From positions 1 to 22,598 of the forward strand of contig CAYLZW010000068.1 in assembly GCA_964388085.1 (NCBI GenBank): 22,598 bases of DNA. Direction: 5' to 3'. The notes beneath the pieces are model-generated. The model made no database searches and was not told the DNA's origin. It saw only the letters and a list, made by a program, of their open reading frames with translations. Origin of the DNA: CAYLZW01 sp964388085 (GTDB lineage: Bacteria > Myxococcota > UBA727 > CAYLZW01). Of the stretch, positions 16,299 through 22,598 are shown one piece after another. Every line of letters starts with the position of its first letter. Position 1 is the first letter of the stretch. A program made the position numbers and the translations under genes.

Positions 16299-16339
16299 CT
16301 AGGGTGCGCTCACGGCGGAGGGCGTGCGATCCTCGCGAG

Positions 16340-17338
16340 ATGACCGAGACGCTCTACCGTCATTGGATGATGCTGAAGGCGCTGCCGCGCGCGCCGCGCA
16401 AGGTCGCCGTGTCTCATCTGCACGAGCGGCTGCGCGAGCAGGGGCAGGCCGTCACCCGCCGCAGCGTCGAGCGTGACCTCGTGAAGCTGGCCAGCCTCTT
16501 CCCCATCGAGTCGGACGGGAACAAGCCGGCCGGCTGGTATTGGATGAAGAACGCCATGCCCATGGACATCCCCGGCATGGACCCGCACACCGCCATCACC
16601 TTTCGGCTGGTCGAGCAGTACCTCTCGCAGCAACTGCCGCGCTCGACGCTGAAGGTGCTCGAGCCGCACTTCAAGAGCGCGCGCAAGGTGCTCGCGTCGC
16701 TGCGCAAGGAGGGGCTGCCGGCCTGGGCCGAGAAGGTGCGCGCCGTGCCGCGCGGGCAGGCGCTGTTACCGCCTCGCGTCGCGCCGGCGGTGCTGCCGGC
16801 CGTGCACGACGCGCTGCTGTACGGGCGCTGCCTCGAGGTCAGCTACCACAACGCGGACGGCGCCCTGAAGCAGGGGGAGCTGCATCCGCTGGGGCTCGTC
16901 TATCGCGACGCGGTCGGCGTGCTGCTCGCGACCTGGACGGACTACAGCGACGTCCGCCACTATCCACTGCATCGCATCCAGAGCGCGCGCATGAGCGAAA
17001 AGGAGCGCGCGCTGCCGGCGGACTTCTCACTCGACGAGTACGTGCGGCGCGGGCACGCGTCATTCGTGCTCGACCGGCGTCCGCTGAACCTGGTGCTGCG
17101 GGTCTCGCCCGTCGCCGTTCACACGCTGCTCGACACGCCGCTGTGCGCCGACCAGAAGGTCGTGTCAGAGCCGGACGGCTACCTCCGCATCGAGGCCACC
17201 GTGCCGTCCGACACGCGCGCGCTGCGCGCGTTCCTGCTCGGCTTCGGGCCGACCCTCGAGGTGGTCGGCCCAAAGCGCCTGCGTGACGAGATGCGCAAGG
17301 CGGCGGAGGAGCTACGGAGGCTCTACCGCAAGCGCTGA
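16340..17338 (+). CDS. HTH-WYL domain transcriptional regulator
   Basis: A 332-residue protein with a DeoR-type helix-turn-helix (about 21-58, RKVAVSHLHERL...TRRSVERDLVKL), a WYL domain (about 155-220) and a C-terminal WCX domain (about 245-327, ALRAFLLGFGPTLEVVGPKRLRDEM). The WYL domain keeps HPLGLVYRD and the basic RHYPLHRI strand, but the W-Y-L triplet itself is replaced by Gly193-Val194-Leu195 on my alignment by eye. WYL proteins of this layout bind DNA through the HTH and sense a ligand, in some cases single-stranded DNA or nucleotides. The ATG at 16340 has a GCGAG upstream; the open frame continues upstream only as an antisense shadow of recC. It is divergent from recCBD and may control it (inference). 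Confidence 0.9.
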   Translation: MTETLYRHWMMLKALPRAPRKVAVSHLHERLREQGQAVTRRSVERDLVKLASLFPIESDGNKPAGWYWMKNAMPMDIPGMDPHTAITFRLVEQYLSQQLPRSTLKVLEPHFKSARKVLASLRKEGLPAWAEKVRAVPRGQALLPPRVAPAVLPAVHDALLYGRCLEVSYHNADGALKQGELHPLGLVYRDAVGVLLATWTDYSDVRHYPLHRIQSARMSEKERALPADFSLDEYVRRGHASFVLDRRPLNLVLRVSPVAVHTLLDTPLCADQKVVSEPDGYLRIEATVPSDTRALRAFLLGFGPTLEVVGPKRLRDEMRKAAEELRRLYRKR

Positions 17339-17341
17339 GCG

Positions 17342-17367
17342 ACCGCGCTGGCCTCAGGCCGCGCGGT
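17342..17367. terminator. GC-rich hairpin between convergent WYL and histone-like genes
   Basis: ACCGCGC and GCGCGGT, then GGCC and GGCC, pair with a single bulged T and a three-base loop. The loop TCA is the complement of the TGA stop of the minus-strand histone-like gene. No T-run follows on either strand, so it may act as a bidirectional barrier or RNA-end stabiliser rather than a canonical terminator. It starts four bases after the WYL stop. Confidence 0.5.
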
Positions 17368-17755
17368 ACTTGGTGCCCCGCGCCTGGCCGCTCTTCTTCA
17401 CGCGCTTGTCGGCGACGAGCCGACGGGCGGGCAGCTTCAGCTTCTTCGAGTTGATGCCCATGGCCGTCGCGAGCTCTTCGAGGCGGCGGCCGCCCTCCTT
17501 CCTGATCTCGCGGTAGAGCCGCTCGTCGAGCGCGGTGCCGGCGCCGGCGCCACCCGCGGCGCGTGCGGCGGTCTTCTTGCCGGCCTTCTTGCCGGCCTTC
17601 TTACCGGCCTTCTTGCCGCGAGCCGGGCCACCGCGCGACGACGTGCGGAGAGCCTCGGCGACGGCGTCCTGGGCCGCTTCGTTCATGAGCTCGGCGAGCT
17701 CGTTCGTGAAGGCCTGGATGCGCGCCTGGAGCTGAGCGTTGATGTCTTTCGCCAC
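17354..17755 (-). CDS. Histone H1-like DNA-binding protein with Lys-rich linker
   Basis: A 133-residue basic protein in three parts: an amphipathic N-terminal helix (about 3-37, AQLQARIQAFTNELAELMNEA) that may dimerise; a linker with KKAG repeats (48-61) like the tails of histone H1 and bacterial H1-like proteins; and a C-terminal winged-helix-like module (75-133, LDERLYREIRKEGGRRLEELATAMGINSKKL). Each part suggests DNA binding; a nucleoid-organising role is inferred. The GTG at 17755 has GAGG eight bases upstream. A candidate promoter and a leader hairpin lie upstream. It converges with the WYL regulator with 15 bp between stop codons. Confidence 0.8.
   Translation of the reverse strand: MAKDINAQLQARIQAFTNELAELMNEAAQDAVAEALRTSSRGGPARGKKAGKKAGKKAGKKTAARAAGGAGAGTALDERLYREIRKEGGRRLEELATAMGINSKKLKLPARRLVADKRVKKSGQARGTKYRAA
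17581..17616 (-). repeat. 12-bp tandem repeat coding the KKAG linker
   Basis: Three consecutive copies of cggccttcttgc (the middle one has one change, ttac) on the plus strand encode the Gly-Lys-Lys-Ala units of the histone-like protein. A partial copy precedes them. Because the unit is a multiple of three, copy-number change would only alter linker length. Confidence 0.8.
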
Positions 17756-17773
17756 TGCTTGCCTCGGGTAGTT

Positions 17774-17799
17774 GTTTCAACCGGCCCATGCCGTGAAAC
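17774..17799 (-). promoter_or_regulatory. Leader hairpin upstream of the histone-like gene
   Basis: GTTTCA (17774-17779) pairs with TGAAAC (17794-17799), and CGG (17782-17784) with CCG (17791-17793) past a two-base bulge. The element lies between the predicted transcription start (about 17806) and the ribosome-binding site of the gene starting at 17755, so it would fold at the 5' end of the mRNA. A control or stability role is possible. Confidence 0.4.
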
Positions 17800-17812
17800 C
17801 ATTTGACCCTGC

Positions 17813-17840
17813 CATTTAGCAGAGTCTAGCCGAGATTCAA
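17813..17840 (-). promoter_or_regulatory. Candidate sigma-70 promoter of the histone-like gene
   Basis: On the minus strand TTGAAT (17840-17835) and TAAATG (17818-17813) are 16 bp apart. TGC before the -10 gives an extended -10 (TGn). The stretch is clearly more AT-rich than the surroundings and predicts a leader of about 50 bases. Confidence 0.4.
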
Positions 17841-18220
17841 CAAGTCCGATGTTTTTTTGTCTTTGTCTCCGGCCGACTCGCGCGGCGGCGGCGAGGTCCC
17901 ACCGAAAACCTGCCCCGGCAGAGGCTTCCCCACGTCGACGGCGGCCGGTGCACGTGCGCCGCGATCGCGTGCTCGAGTGGCCCTCGCCACCAATGACGCC
18001 GGCCGAATGTTCGAGACTGATATCGGAACGGGCGTTCAGCAGTCGGTGTGCGCAGCATAGACACCCGTTTCCGCGCCCTCGCGCGGAGGCCAGGTTCTGC
18101 GGGGCCACCGGCGGCGGCCACAAACCCACGCGCCATTCCCCCGAATCGGCGCCGCCGGGCGTGACGACGCACACGTCATCCCCGGTTTCTCGACGGGAAA
18201 ACGCTCGCTATCGAGGGCGC
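17841..18220. other. Non-coding stretch upstream of the Gly-Glu lipoprotein gene
   Basis: I see no convincing gene here. Open frames exist but have scrambled, Arg-rich composition and no start signals. It begins with a run of seven T (17863-17869), then returns to GC-rich sequence. It should contain the promoter of the gene at 18221, but I could not pick one with confidence. Confidence 0.5.
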
Positions 18221-19099
<879 letters not shown>

Positions 19100-19154
19100 C
19101 TGCCGTCCCCCGTCTGGATGTCCCTCCGGCGCTCGCGCTTTGCCCTGCCCCGAT

Positions 19155-19180
19155 CCGCTCACGCGAGCGGTAACCTTTTG
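19155..19180 (+). terminator. Short hairpin-plus-T terminator after the Gly-Glu lipoprotein
   Basis: CCGCTC-acgc-GAGCGG is followed by TAACCTTTTG. The stem is only six pairs but all GC except one. It lies 56 bases after the lipoprotein stop and before the DUF4142 operon. The T-stretch doubles as part of a possible promoter. Confidence 0.5.
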
Positions 19181-19199
19181 CACCCGGCGCGCCTCGAAT
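19169..19199 (+). promoter_or_regulatory. Possible ECF-sigma-type promoter of the DUF4142-cupredoxin operon
   Basis: GGTAACCTTTT followed by a GC-rich spacer and CTCGAAT resembles the -35 (AAC core) and -10 (CGA-type) elements of extracytoplasmic-function sigma promoters. The spacing is about two bases longer than usual, so confidence is low. It would start transcription about 35 bases upstream of the DUF4142 ATG. Confidence 0.3.
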
Positions 19200-19241
19200 G
19201 GTCGCGGAGACGTTTTCCGCGCCCTTCCCAAGAGGTAAGCC

Positions 19242-19895
19242 ATGCAGGTTCAGCTTCGTTCCTTCACCAACGGACATCCGGCCCGCGGATTTGACACCCT
19301 CGTCTCGCGCGCGCTGCCCGTCCTGTGCGGGGTCGCACTTGTTGCGCTCGCCGGCTGTGCGTCCACGGCCAAGAGCGACGCCGCCCCGAGCGACGGCGCG
19401 AGCGCCTCGAGCGACGCAGCGAGCGGTCCGAGCGATGCCGAGATCGCGGCCATCGTGGTCGCCGCCAACTCGGTCGACATCGAGGCCGGCAAGCTCGCGC
19501 AGAGCCAGTCCACCAGCGAGGCCATCCGCACCTTCGCCGAGCGAATGGTCGTGGACCACACCGCCGTCAACGAGCAGGCGGTCGCGCTCGTCACCCGCCT
19601 CGGCGTCACGCCTGTCGAGAGCGACGCCAGCCGCGGCCTGCTCGCCGACGGGGAGAAGACGCGCGAGCACTTGAGCACGCTCGCCGCCGCCGACTTCGAC
19701 AAGGCCTACGCCGAGCACGAGGTCGCCTACCACGAGGCCGTCATCAACGTCGTCGACACCGTGCTGCTGCCGAGCGCGCAAAACCAGGAGCTGAAGGATC
19801 TGCTGACGGCCGTGCGCCCCGCGCTCGTGGCGCACCTCGAGCACGCTCGTCAGATGCAGTCCTCCCCGGCGGATGGCGCGGAAGTCGTCGAATGA
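19242..19895 (+). CDS. DUF4142 domain lipoprotein
   Basis: A 217-residue protein with a basic N-terminus, a hydrophobic stretch and a good lipobox LAGC (Cys39), so probably lipid-anchored in the cell envelope. After an Ala/Ser/Asp-rich spacer (40-62), residues 63-200 are a DUF4142-type all-helical domain: SDAEIAAIVVAANSVDIEAGKLA, the family-typical FAERMVVDHTAVNEQ, then DFDKAYAEHEVAYHEAVI. The conserved DH and H-H-bearing helices give a ferritin-like look, but no metal role is established. AGAGGT precedes the ATG at 19242. The stop overlaps the start of the cupredoxin gene (ATGA), so the two are co-translated and probably work together in the periplasm. Confidence 0.88.
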   Translation: MQVQLRSFTNGHPARGFDTLVSRALPVLCGVALVALAGCASTAKSDAAPSDGASASSDAASGPSDAEIAAIVVAANSVDIEAGKLAQSQSTSEAIRTFAERMVVDHTAVNEQAVALVTRLGVTPVESDASRGLLADGEKTREHLSTLAAADFDKAYAEHEVAYHEAVINVVDTVLLPSAQNQELKDLLTAVRPALVAHLEHARQMQSSPADGAEVVE

Positions 19896-20224
19896 GCGCT
19901 CGGCTCCTCCTGCTCCTCCTGGTCTCGAGCGCGAGCCTCTTCGCGCTCGGCGCCAGCTCGGACGAGCCCGAGCCCGTCGTGCACCAGGTCGCGATCCGGC
20001 AGATGAAATTCGTGCCCGAGGTGCTCGAGGTGAAGGCCGGTGACCGCATCGTGTGGGTCAACGAGGACATCTTTCCGCACACGGTGACGGCCACGGACGG
20101 CTCGCCCGACTCGGGGCTCATGAAGCAGAACCAGACCTGGACGTGGATCCCCGACGAGAAGGGGGAGCACGCTTACGTCTGCGCGTATCACCCGACGATG
20201 AAGGGGAAGGTCGTCGTAAAGTAG
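19892..20224 (+). CDS. Plastocyanin/amicyanin-like cupredoxin
   Basis: A 110-residue secreted type I copper protein. Residues 1 to about 21 form a signal peptide (RLLLLLLVSSASLFALGAS). The mature part has the cupredoxin sheet opening IRQMKFVPEVLEVKAGDRIVWV and all four copper ligands: His63 in DIFPHTVTA, then Cys97, His100 and Met103 in YVCAYHPTMKG. The short Cys-x-x-His-x-x-Met loop is the amicyanin type. Role: single-electron transfer in the periplasm; the redox partner is unknown. It overlaps the DUF4142 gene by 4 bp and is followed by a strong terminator, marking the end of a two-gene operon. Confidence 0.93.
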   Translation: MSARLLLLLLVSSASLFALGASSDEPEPVVHQVAIRQMKFVPEVLEVKAGDRIVWVNEDIFPHTVTATDGSPDSGLMKQNQTWTWIPDEKGEHAYVCAYHPTMKGKVVVK

Positions 20225-20248
20225 CGTCTTCGCGCGCTGCACCATACG

Positions 20249-20287
20249 GAGCCGCCAAGGATGTTTCGTCCTTGGCGGCTCTTCGGT
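20249..20287 (+). terminator. Strong terminator after the cupredoxin gene
   Basis: GAGCCGCCAAGGA (20249-20261) pairs perfectly with TCCTTGGCGGCTC (20269-20281) around a seven-base loop, followed by TTCGGTT. This 13-bp perfect stem is the clearest terminator-like hairpin in the window. It lies 24 bases after the cupredoxin stop. The minus-strand side has no T-run, so it mainly serves the plus strand, though it may also block read-through from the converging VOC gene. Confidence 0.75.
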
Positions 20288-20358
20288 TCATGGTTCGCAC
20301 GACGACGTTGGGCTCCTTGGAGCAGCGCGGCGGCGGCGCGCCGTCGATTGCCCAGCGC

Positions 20359-20799
20359 TCAACCGAGCTCTTCCGCGAGCCCGAGCAGGAGCCCCTCCGG
20401 CCCCCGGAGGTAGCAGAGCCGATATTGCTCCTCGTACTGGACGACCTCGCCGACGAGCCGCGCGCCGAGCTTCTGCTGGAGCCGGGCGAGGGTGTCGTCG
20501 AGGTCCTCCACGGTGAACATGACGCGCAGGTAGCCGAGCGCGTTCACCGGCGCTTCGCGGTGATCGGCGACCACCGGCGGCGTAAGGAATCGAGAGAGCT
20601 CGAGGCGGCTGTGCCCGTCCGGCGTGCGCATCATGGCGATCTCGACGCGCTGGTCGCGCACGCCGGTGACACGGCCCGACCACTCGCCTTCGATCAAGGC
20701 GCGCCCCTCGAGCTCGAGGCCGAGCTCGGTGAAGAAGGCGATGGCGGTGTCGAGCGACTCCACCACGATGCCGACGTTGTCCATTCGTTTGACCGTCAT
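20359..20799 (-). CDS. VOC (glyoxalase-fold) family protein
   Basis: A 146-residue protein made of two beta-alpha-beta-beta-beta modules, the vicinal oxygen chelate fold: MDNVGIVVESLDTAIAFFTELGLEL in the first half and VMFTVEDLDDTLARLQQKLGARL in the second, ending RGPEGLLLGLAEEL. The usual first-strand metal His is Asn8, and the final metal Glu of the family ending (xIELAEEL) is Gly140 here. So it may not be a classical metal-dependent glyoxalase and could be a binding or resistance-type VOC protein. Substrate unknown. Start ATG 20799; the 144 bp upstream (20800-20943) show no gene. Confidence 0.88.
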   Translation of the reverse strand: MTVKRMDNVGIVVESLDTAIAFFTELGLELEGRALIEGEWSGRVTGVRDQRVEIAMMRTPDGHSRLELSRFLTPPVVADHREAPVNALGYLRVMFTVEDLDDTLARLQQKLGARLVGEVVQYEEQYRLCYLRGPEGLLLGLAEELG

Positions 20800-20943
20800 C
20801 GACGCTTTCTACCTCCGCGATCGCCGGCAGACTAGCGCCGGTCTCCTTGCCGGGGCAGCCTGGCTTTGGCCGCCGGGGTCCGCCGCTCGCGCGCACGAGA
20901 GCACGGAGGCGCCGGCCGACCGGAATGACGACGAGGAGCCATG

Positions 20944-21495
20944 CTACGGCGTGCCCGCGACGTCATCTCGAAGAGGGCGGAACAGCTCGACCGCGGTGAG
21001 CACGAGGACGGCGCCGAGCCCGAGCAGCAACAGCCCCGCCGAGGGGACGGCGAGCCACGCGAGCGACTCCTTCGCGGCGCCGGTCCCGCCGAGGCCCGGC
21101 GCGCGGCGGGCGGCGAGCATCCAGAACATCGCGTAGCCGAGGCCGCCGACGCCGAGCGCGAGCCCGACGAAGGTGCGGAGCAGCGGCAGCGGCCGTCGCA
21201 GCAGCGACAACAGCAGCATGGCGGCGAGCGCCACCGCGCCGATGGCACCGCCGTGGAGGTGCGCGCGCTTGTAGTAGGTCCAGCTCTTGTCGACGACGGC
21301 GCTCAGCTTGGCCTCGTCACCTGCGTACAGCGAGTCGAGCACGGCCGCGCCGCGCTCGTGCAGCCCTGCCTTCATCGGCTCCTCGAACGCGCCGAAGGCC
21401 GCCCCGAAGCCGAAGCCCACGGCGATCGTGAGGATCGCGAACAGTACGCCCCAGCGCGCGCAACGGAGCCGTCGGAGGATGTCGTCGCTAGCCAT
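20944..21495 (-). CDS. Four-helix membrane protein of unknown function with HLHG motif
   Basis: A 183-residue inner-membrane protein with about four hydrophobic segments: 15-37, 83-99, 107-128 and 146-170. Between the first two is a roughly 45-residue loop ending YYKRAHLHGGAIG (His79, His81). A paired His-x-His-Gly at the mouth of a membrane helix recalls heme- or metal-binding helices of small oxidase-like proteins, but I do not recognise the family. The ATG at 21495 is chosen because GAGGGG lies just upstream; longer versions have no signal. It is 96 bp downstream of the FMN reductase gene on the same strand and may share its transcript. Confidence 0.75.
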   Translation of the reverse strand: MASDDILRRLRCARWGVLFAILTIAVGFGFGAAFGAFEEPMKAGLHERGAAVLDSLYAGDEAKLSAVVDKSWTYYKRAHLHGGAIGAVALAAMLLLSLLRRPLPLLRTFVGLALGVGGLGYAMFWMLAARRAPGLGGTGAAKESLAWLAVPSAGLLLLGLGAVLVLTAVELFRPLRDDVAGTP

Positions 21496-21591
21496 GCCCC
21501 TCTTCGTAGCATCGAGCGTACCCGCCCGTCCCACGCGCGTTCCCAGCCCGCGACTCGTGCGTCCCGGACATCGTCTCGCCCTCGTTCGCGT

Positions 21592-22164
21592 TCACTGCTT
21601 CGGCGGCAGCACGGACAGGACGCGCGCGACGAAGTCCCGGTAGCTCTGCATGTAGGTGCGGAGGAACGCGGCGGTGCTCTCGTCGTGGATCTGGCCGTCC
21701 TCGCCAAAGACGCGCTCCTTGAACGTGATGTACGCCTCGATCTCGTTGAACAGGGGCGAGTTGCAGAACGCGAGCACGCTGCGAAGGCTCTGCTGCGCCA
21801 CCGCGGTGCCGATGCTCCCCGGCGACGCGCCGATGATCCCGGACGGCTTGTGGCTGAAGGAGTTCGTCCCGTAGGGCCGGCTCGCCCAGTCGATGGCGTT
21901 CTTGAGCCCGCCGGGAATCGCTCGATTATACTCGGGCGACACGAACAACACTGCATTTACGTTCGCGATGGCGTCCTTCAGGGCGCGCCCCTCCGGCGGG
22001 TAGTCGGCGTCGTAGTCGTAGCTGTACAGCGGCAGGTCCTTGATGGGGATCTCGCTGAGCTCGAGGTCGTCCGGCGCCAGCTTGATGAGCGCTTTCGACA
22101 GGGTCCGATTGATCGACTTCTTTGCCAGGCTTCCTACGAAATACCCCACCTTGATCTTTGCCAA
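21592..22164 (-). CDS. NADPH-dependent FMN reductase / quinone or chromate reductase family
   Basis: A 190-residue flavodoxin-fold protein. The FMN phosphate loop is GSLAKKSINRTLSKAL (11-26), and the signature SPEYNRAIPGGLKNAIDW (76-93) binds the isoalloxazine and is strongly conserved in the family of E. coli ChrR, YieF-type and azoreductase-like enzymes. These two-electron reductases use NADPH to reduce quinones, some dyes and chromate, often lowering oxidative stress. Start is the TTG at 22164 with GAGGGA about seven bases upstream, and the MAKIKVG opening fits homologues. The real substrate is not readable. Confidence 0.92.
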   Translation of the reverse strand: MAKIKVGYFVGSLAKKSINRTLSKALIKLAPDDLELSEIPIKDLPLYSYDYDADYPPEGRALKDAIANVNAVLFVSPEYNRAIPGGLKNAIDWASRPYGTNSFSHKPSGIIGASPGSIGTAVAQQSLRSVLAFCNSPLFNEIEAYITFKERVFGEDGQIHDESTAAFLRTYMQSYRDFVARVLSVLPPKQ

Positions 22165-22453
22165 TGTGTTCCCTCGAGTGGTGCGGCGTGACCGCGTGTG
22201 ACGTCGGGCGCTCGGTGTGAAGTATCAAAATGGCGCCGCGTTGTAGCGTGCATCATTCGCGAGCCGGGGGACGGAAATGCCGGCGCATCTCCGAGCCTGC
22301 CTCAGGGCACGCAACCTTGTGGGGAGCAATATTTTGCGGCACGTACACCGGCACAGCATCGCTCGCCGCGCGATCCCTGCAGGCTCGATTCAGCAGTGGA
22401 TTCCGGTTGCGCGGCGTCGCCCGGTTCGCACCTTCCGGGAGGAGGGCAGCACC
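22165..22453. other. Divergent intergenic region between FMN reductase and SDR genes
   Basis: No gene visible. It contains two less GC-rich spots (around 22222-22230 and 22327-22337) where promoters for the two divergent genes could sit, but no convincing hexamer pair. The plus-strand end carries a near-perfect ribosome-binding site (GGGAGGAGGG) seven bases before the SDR start. Confidence 0.5.
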
Positions 22454-22598
22454 ATGGCAATCAACGGGAAGGTCGCGCTGGTCACGGGCGCAGGGCAAGG
22501 CATCGGGCGAGCCATCGCGCTCCGGCTCGCGGACGACGGGGCGGCTGAGGGATCCCCTCGTTTGAGCACCGCCGTCAGAGCCGCTGGTGCCGGAACCA
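22454..22598 (+). CDS. Short-chain dehydrogenase/reductase, N-terminal fragment
   Basis: The start ATG at 22454 follows a strong GGAGGAGGG site. The first 30 residues, MAINGKVALVTGAG then QGIGRAIALRLADDGA, form the classical SDR Rossmann beginning with the TGxxxGIG NAD(P) loop, close to acetoin/diacetyl reductases. From residue 31 the reading frame gives AEGSPRLSTAVRAAGAGT, where the second beta strand (normally xVAlvDxx) should be. The frame stays open to the window edge. Either the protein diverges, or the sequence changes at this point (see findings). Confidence 0.75.
   Translation, partial: MAINGKVALVTGAGQGIGRAIALRLADDGAAEGSPRLSTAVRAAGAGT

Noticed and set aside
15461..16339. Upstream extension of the WYL frame
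   Set aside because: Lies opposite recC, is Arg/Ser-rich nonsense, and the ATG at 16340 gives the normal HTH N-terminus.
6495..17338. Idea that the recCBD-WYL block is a phage-defence island
   Set aside because: RecBCD and WYL proteins occur near defence systems, but no toxin, nuclease effector, integrase, tRNA or composition break is visible, so housekeeping repair is the simpler reading.
17849..18220. Upstream extension of the Gly-Glu lipoprotein frame
   Set aside because: It would bury the lipoprotein signal peptide in the middle of the protein; composition is typical of non-coding GC-rich DNA.
20941..22191. 416-residue plus-strand open frame
   Set aside because: Covers two minus-strand genes with clear FMN and membrane-helix signatures; its own sequence is low-complexity Arg/Glu/Ala.

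Overview
The window is very GC-rich and gene-dense, and reads as a chromosome segment of a free-living Gram-negative bacterium. I think a myxobacterium-like (Myxococcota / former Deltaproteobacteria) organism is most likely. That rests on a lipoprotein with a (Gly-Glu)40 tract, two small RRM RNA-binding proteins, a RIO-type kinase, a lysine-rich histone-like protein, a DUF4142 lipoprotein and frequent GTG/TTG starts. The phylum is an inference; no rRNA or tRNA is visible. Both ends cut genes: a class III alcohol dehydrogenase on the left and a short-chain dehydrogenase on the right.

Left part (1-6.5 kb): on the minus strand lie a glutathione-dependent formaldehyde dehydrogenase (partial), a YaiI/UPF0178 protein, two RRM proteins and a RIO1-like kinase with a long basic low-complexity tail. 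The last three form a co-oriented RNA/ribosome-flavoured set. A divergent MFS exporter follows. Its 3' end overlaps by 32 bp the end of a minus-strand protein that looks like a class I isoprenoid (terpene) synthase with two aspartate-rich motifs.

Centre (6.5-17.3 kb): a complete recC-recB-recD operon on the minus strand, with both internal junctions being 4-bp ATGA overlaps. It encodes the RecBCD helicase-nuclease. A WYL-domain regulator is transcribed divergently from its promoter side. The isoprenoid synthase gene starts only about 40 bp after the recD stop, and a strong hairpin spans that junction.

Right part (17.3-22.6 kb): a histone-like DNA-binding protein converges on the WYL gene, with a GC hairpin at the shared end. 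Next come the Gly-Glu repeat lipoprotein, an overlapping two-gene operon (DUF4142 lipoprotein plus plastocyanin-like cupredoxin) closed by a clear terminator, then three minus-strand genes (VOC-fold protein, small four-helix membrane protein, NADPH-dependent FMN reductase), and the partial SDR.

I found no transposon, prophage, CRISPR array or obvious new defence locus. The most interesting leads are the WYL-recCBD divergent pair, the isoprenoid synthase behind recD with its junction hairpin, the RIO kinase/RRM cluster, and the periodic leader repeat upstream of the second RRM gene.
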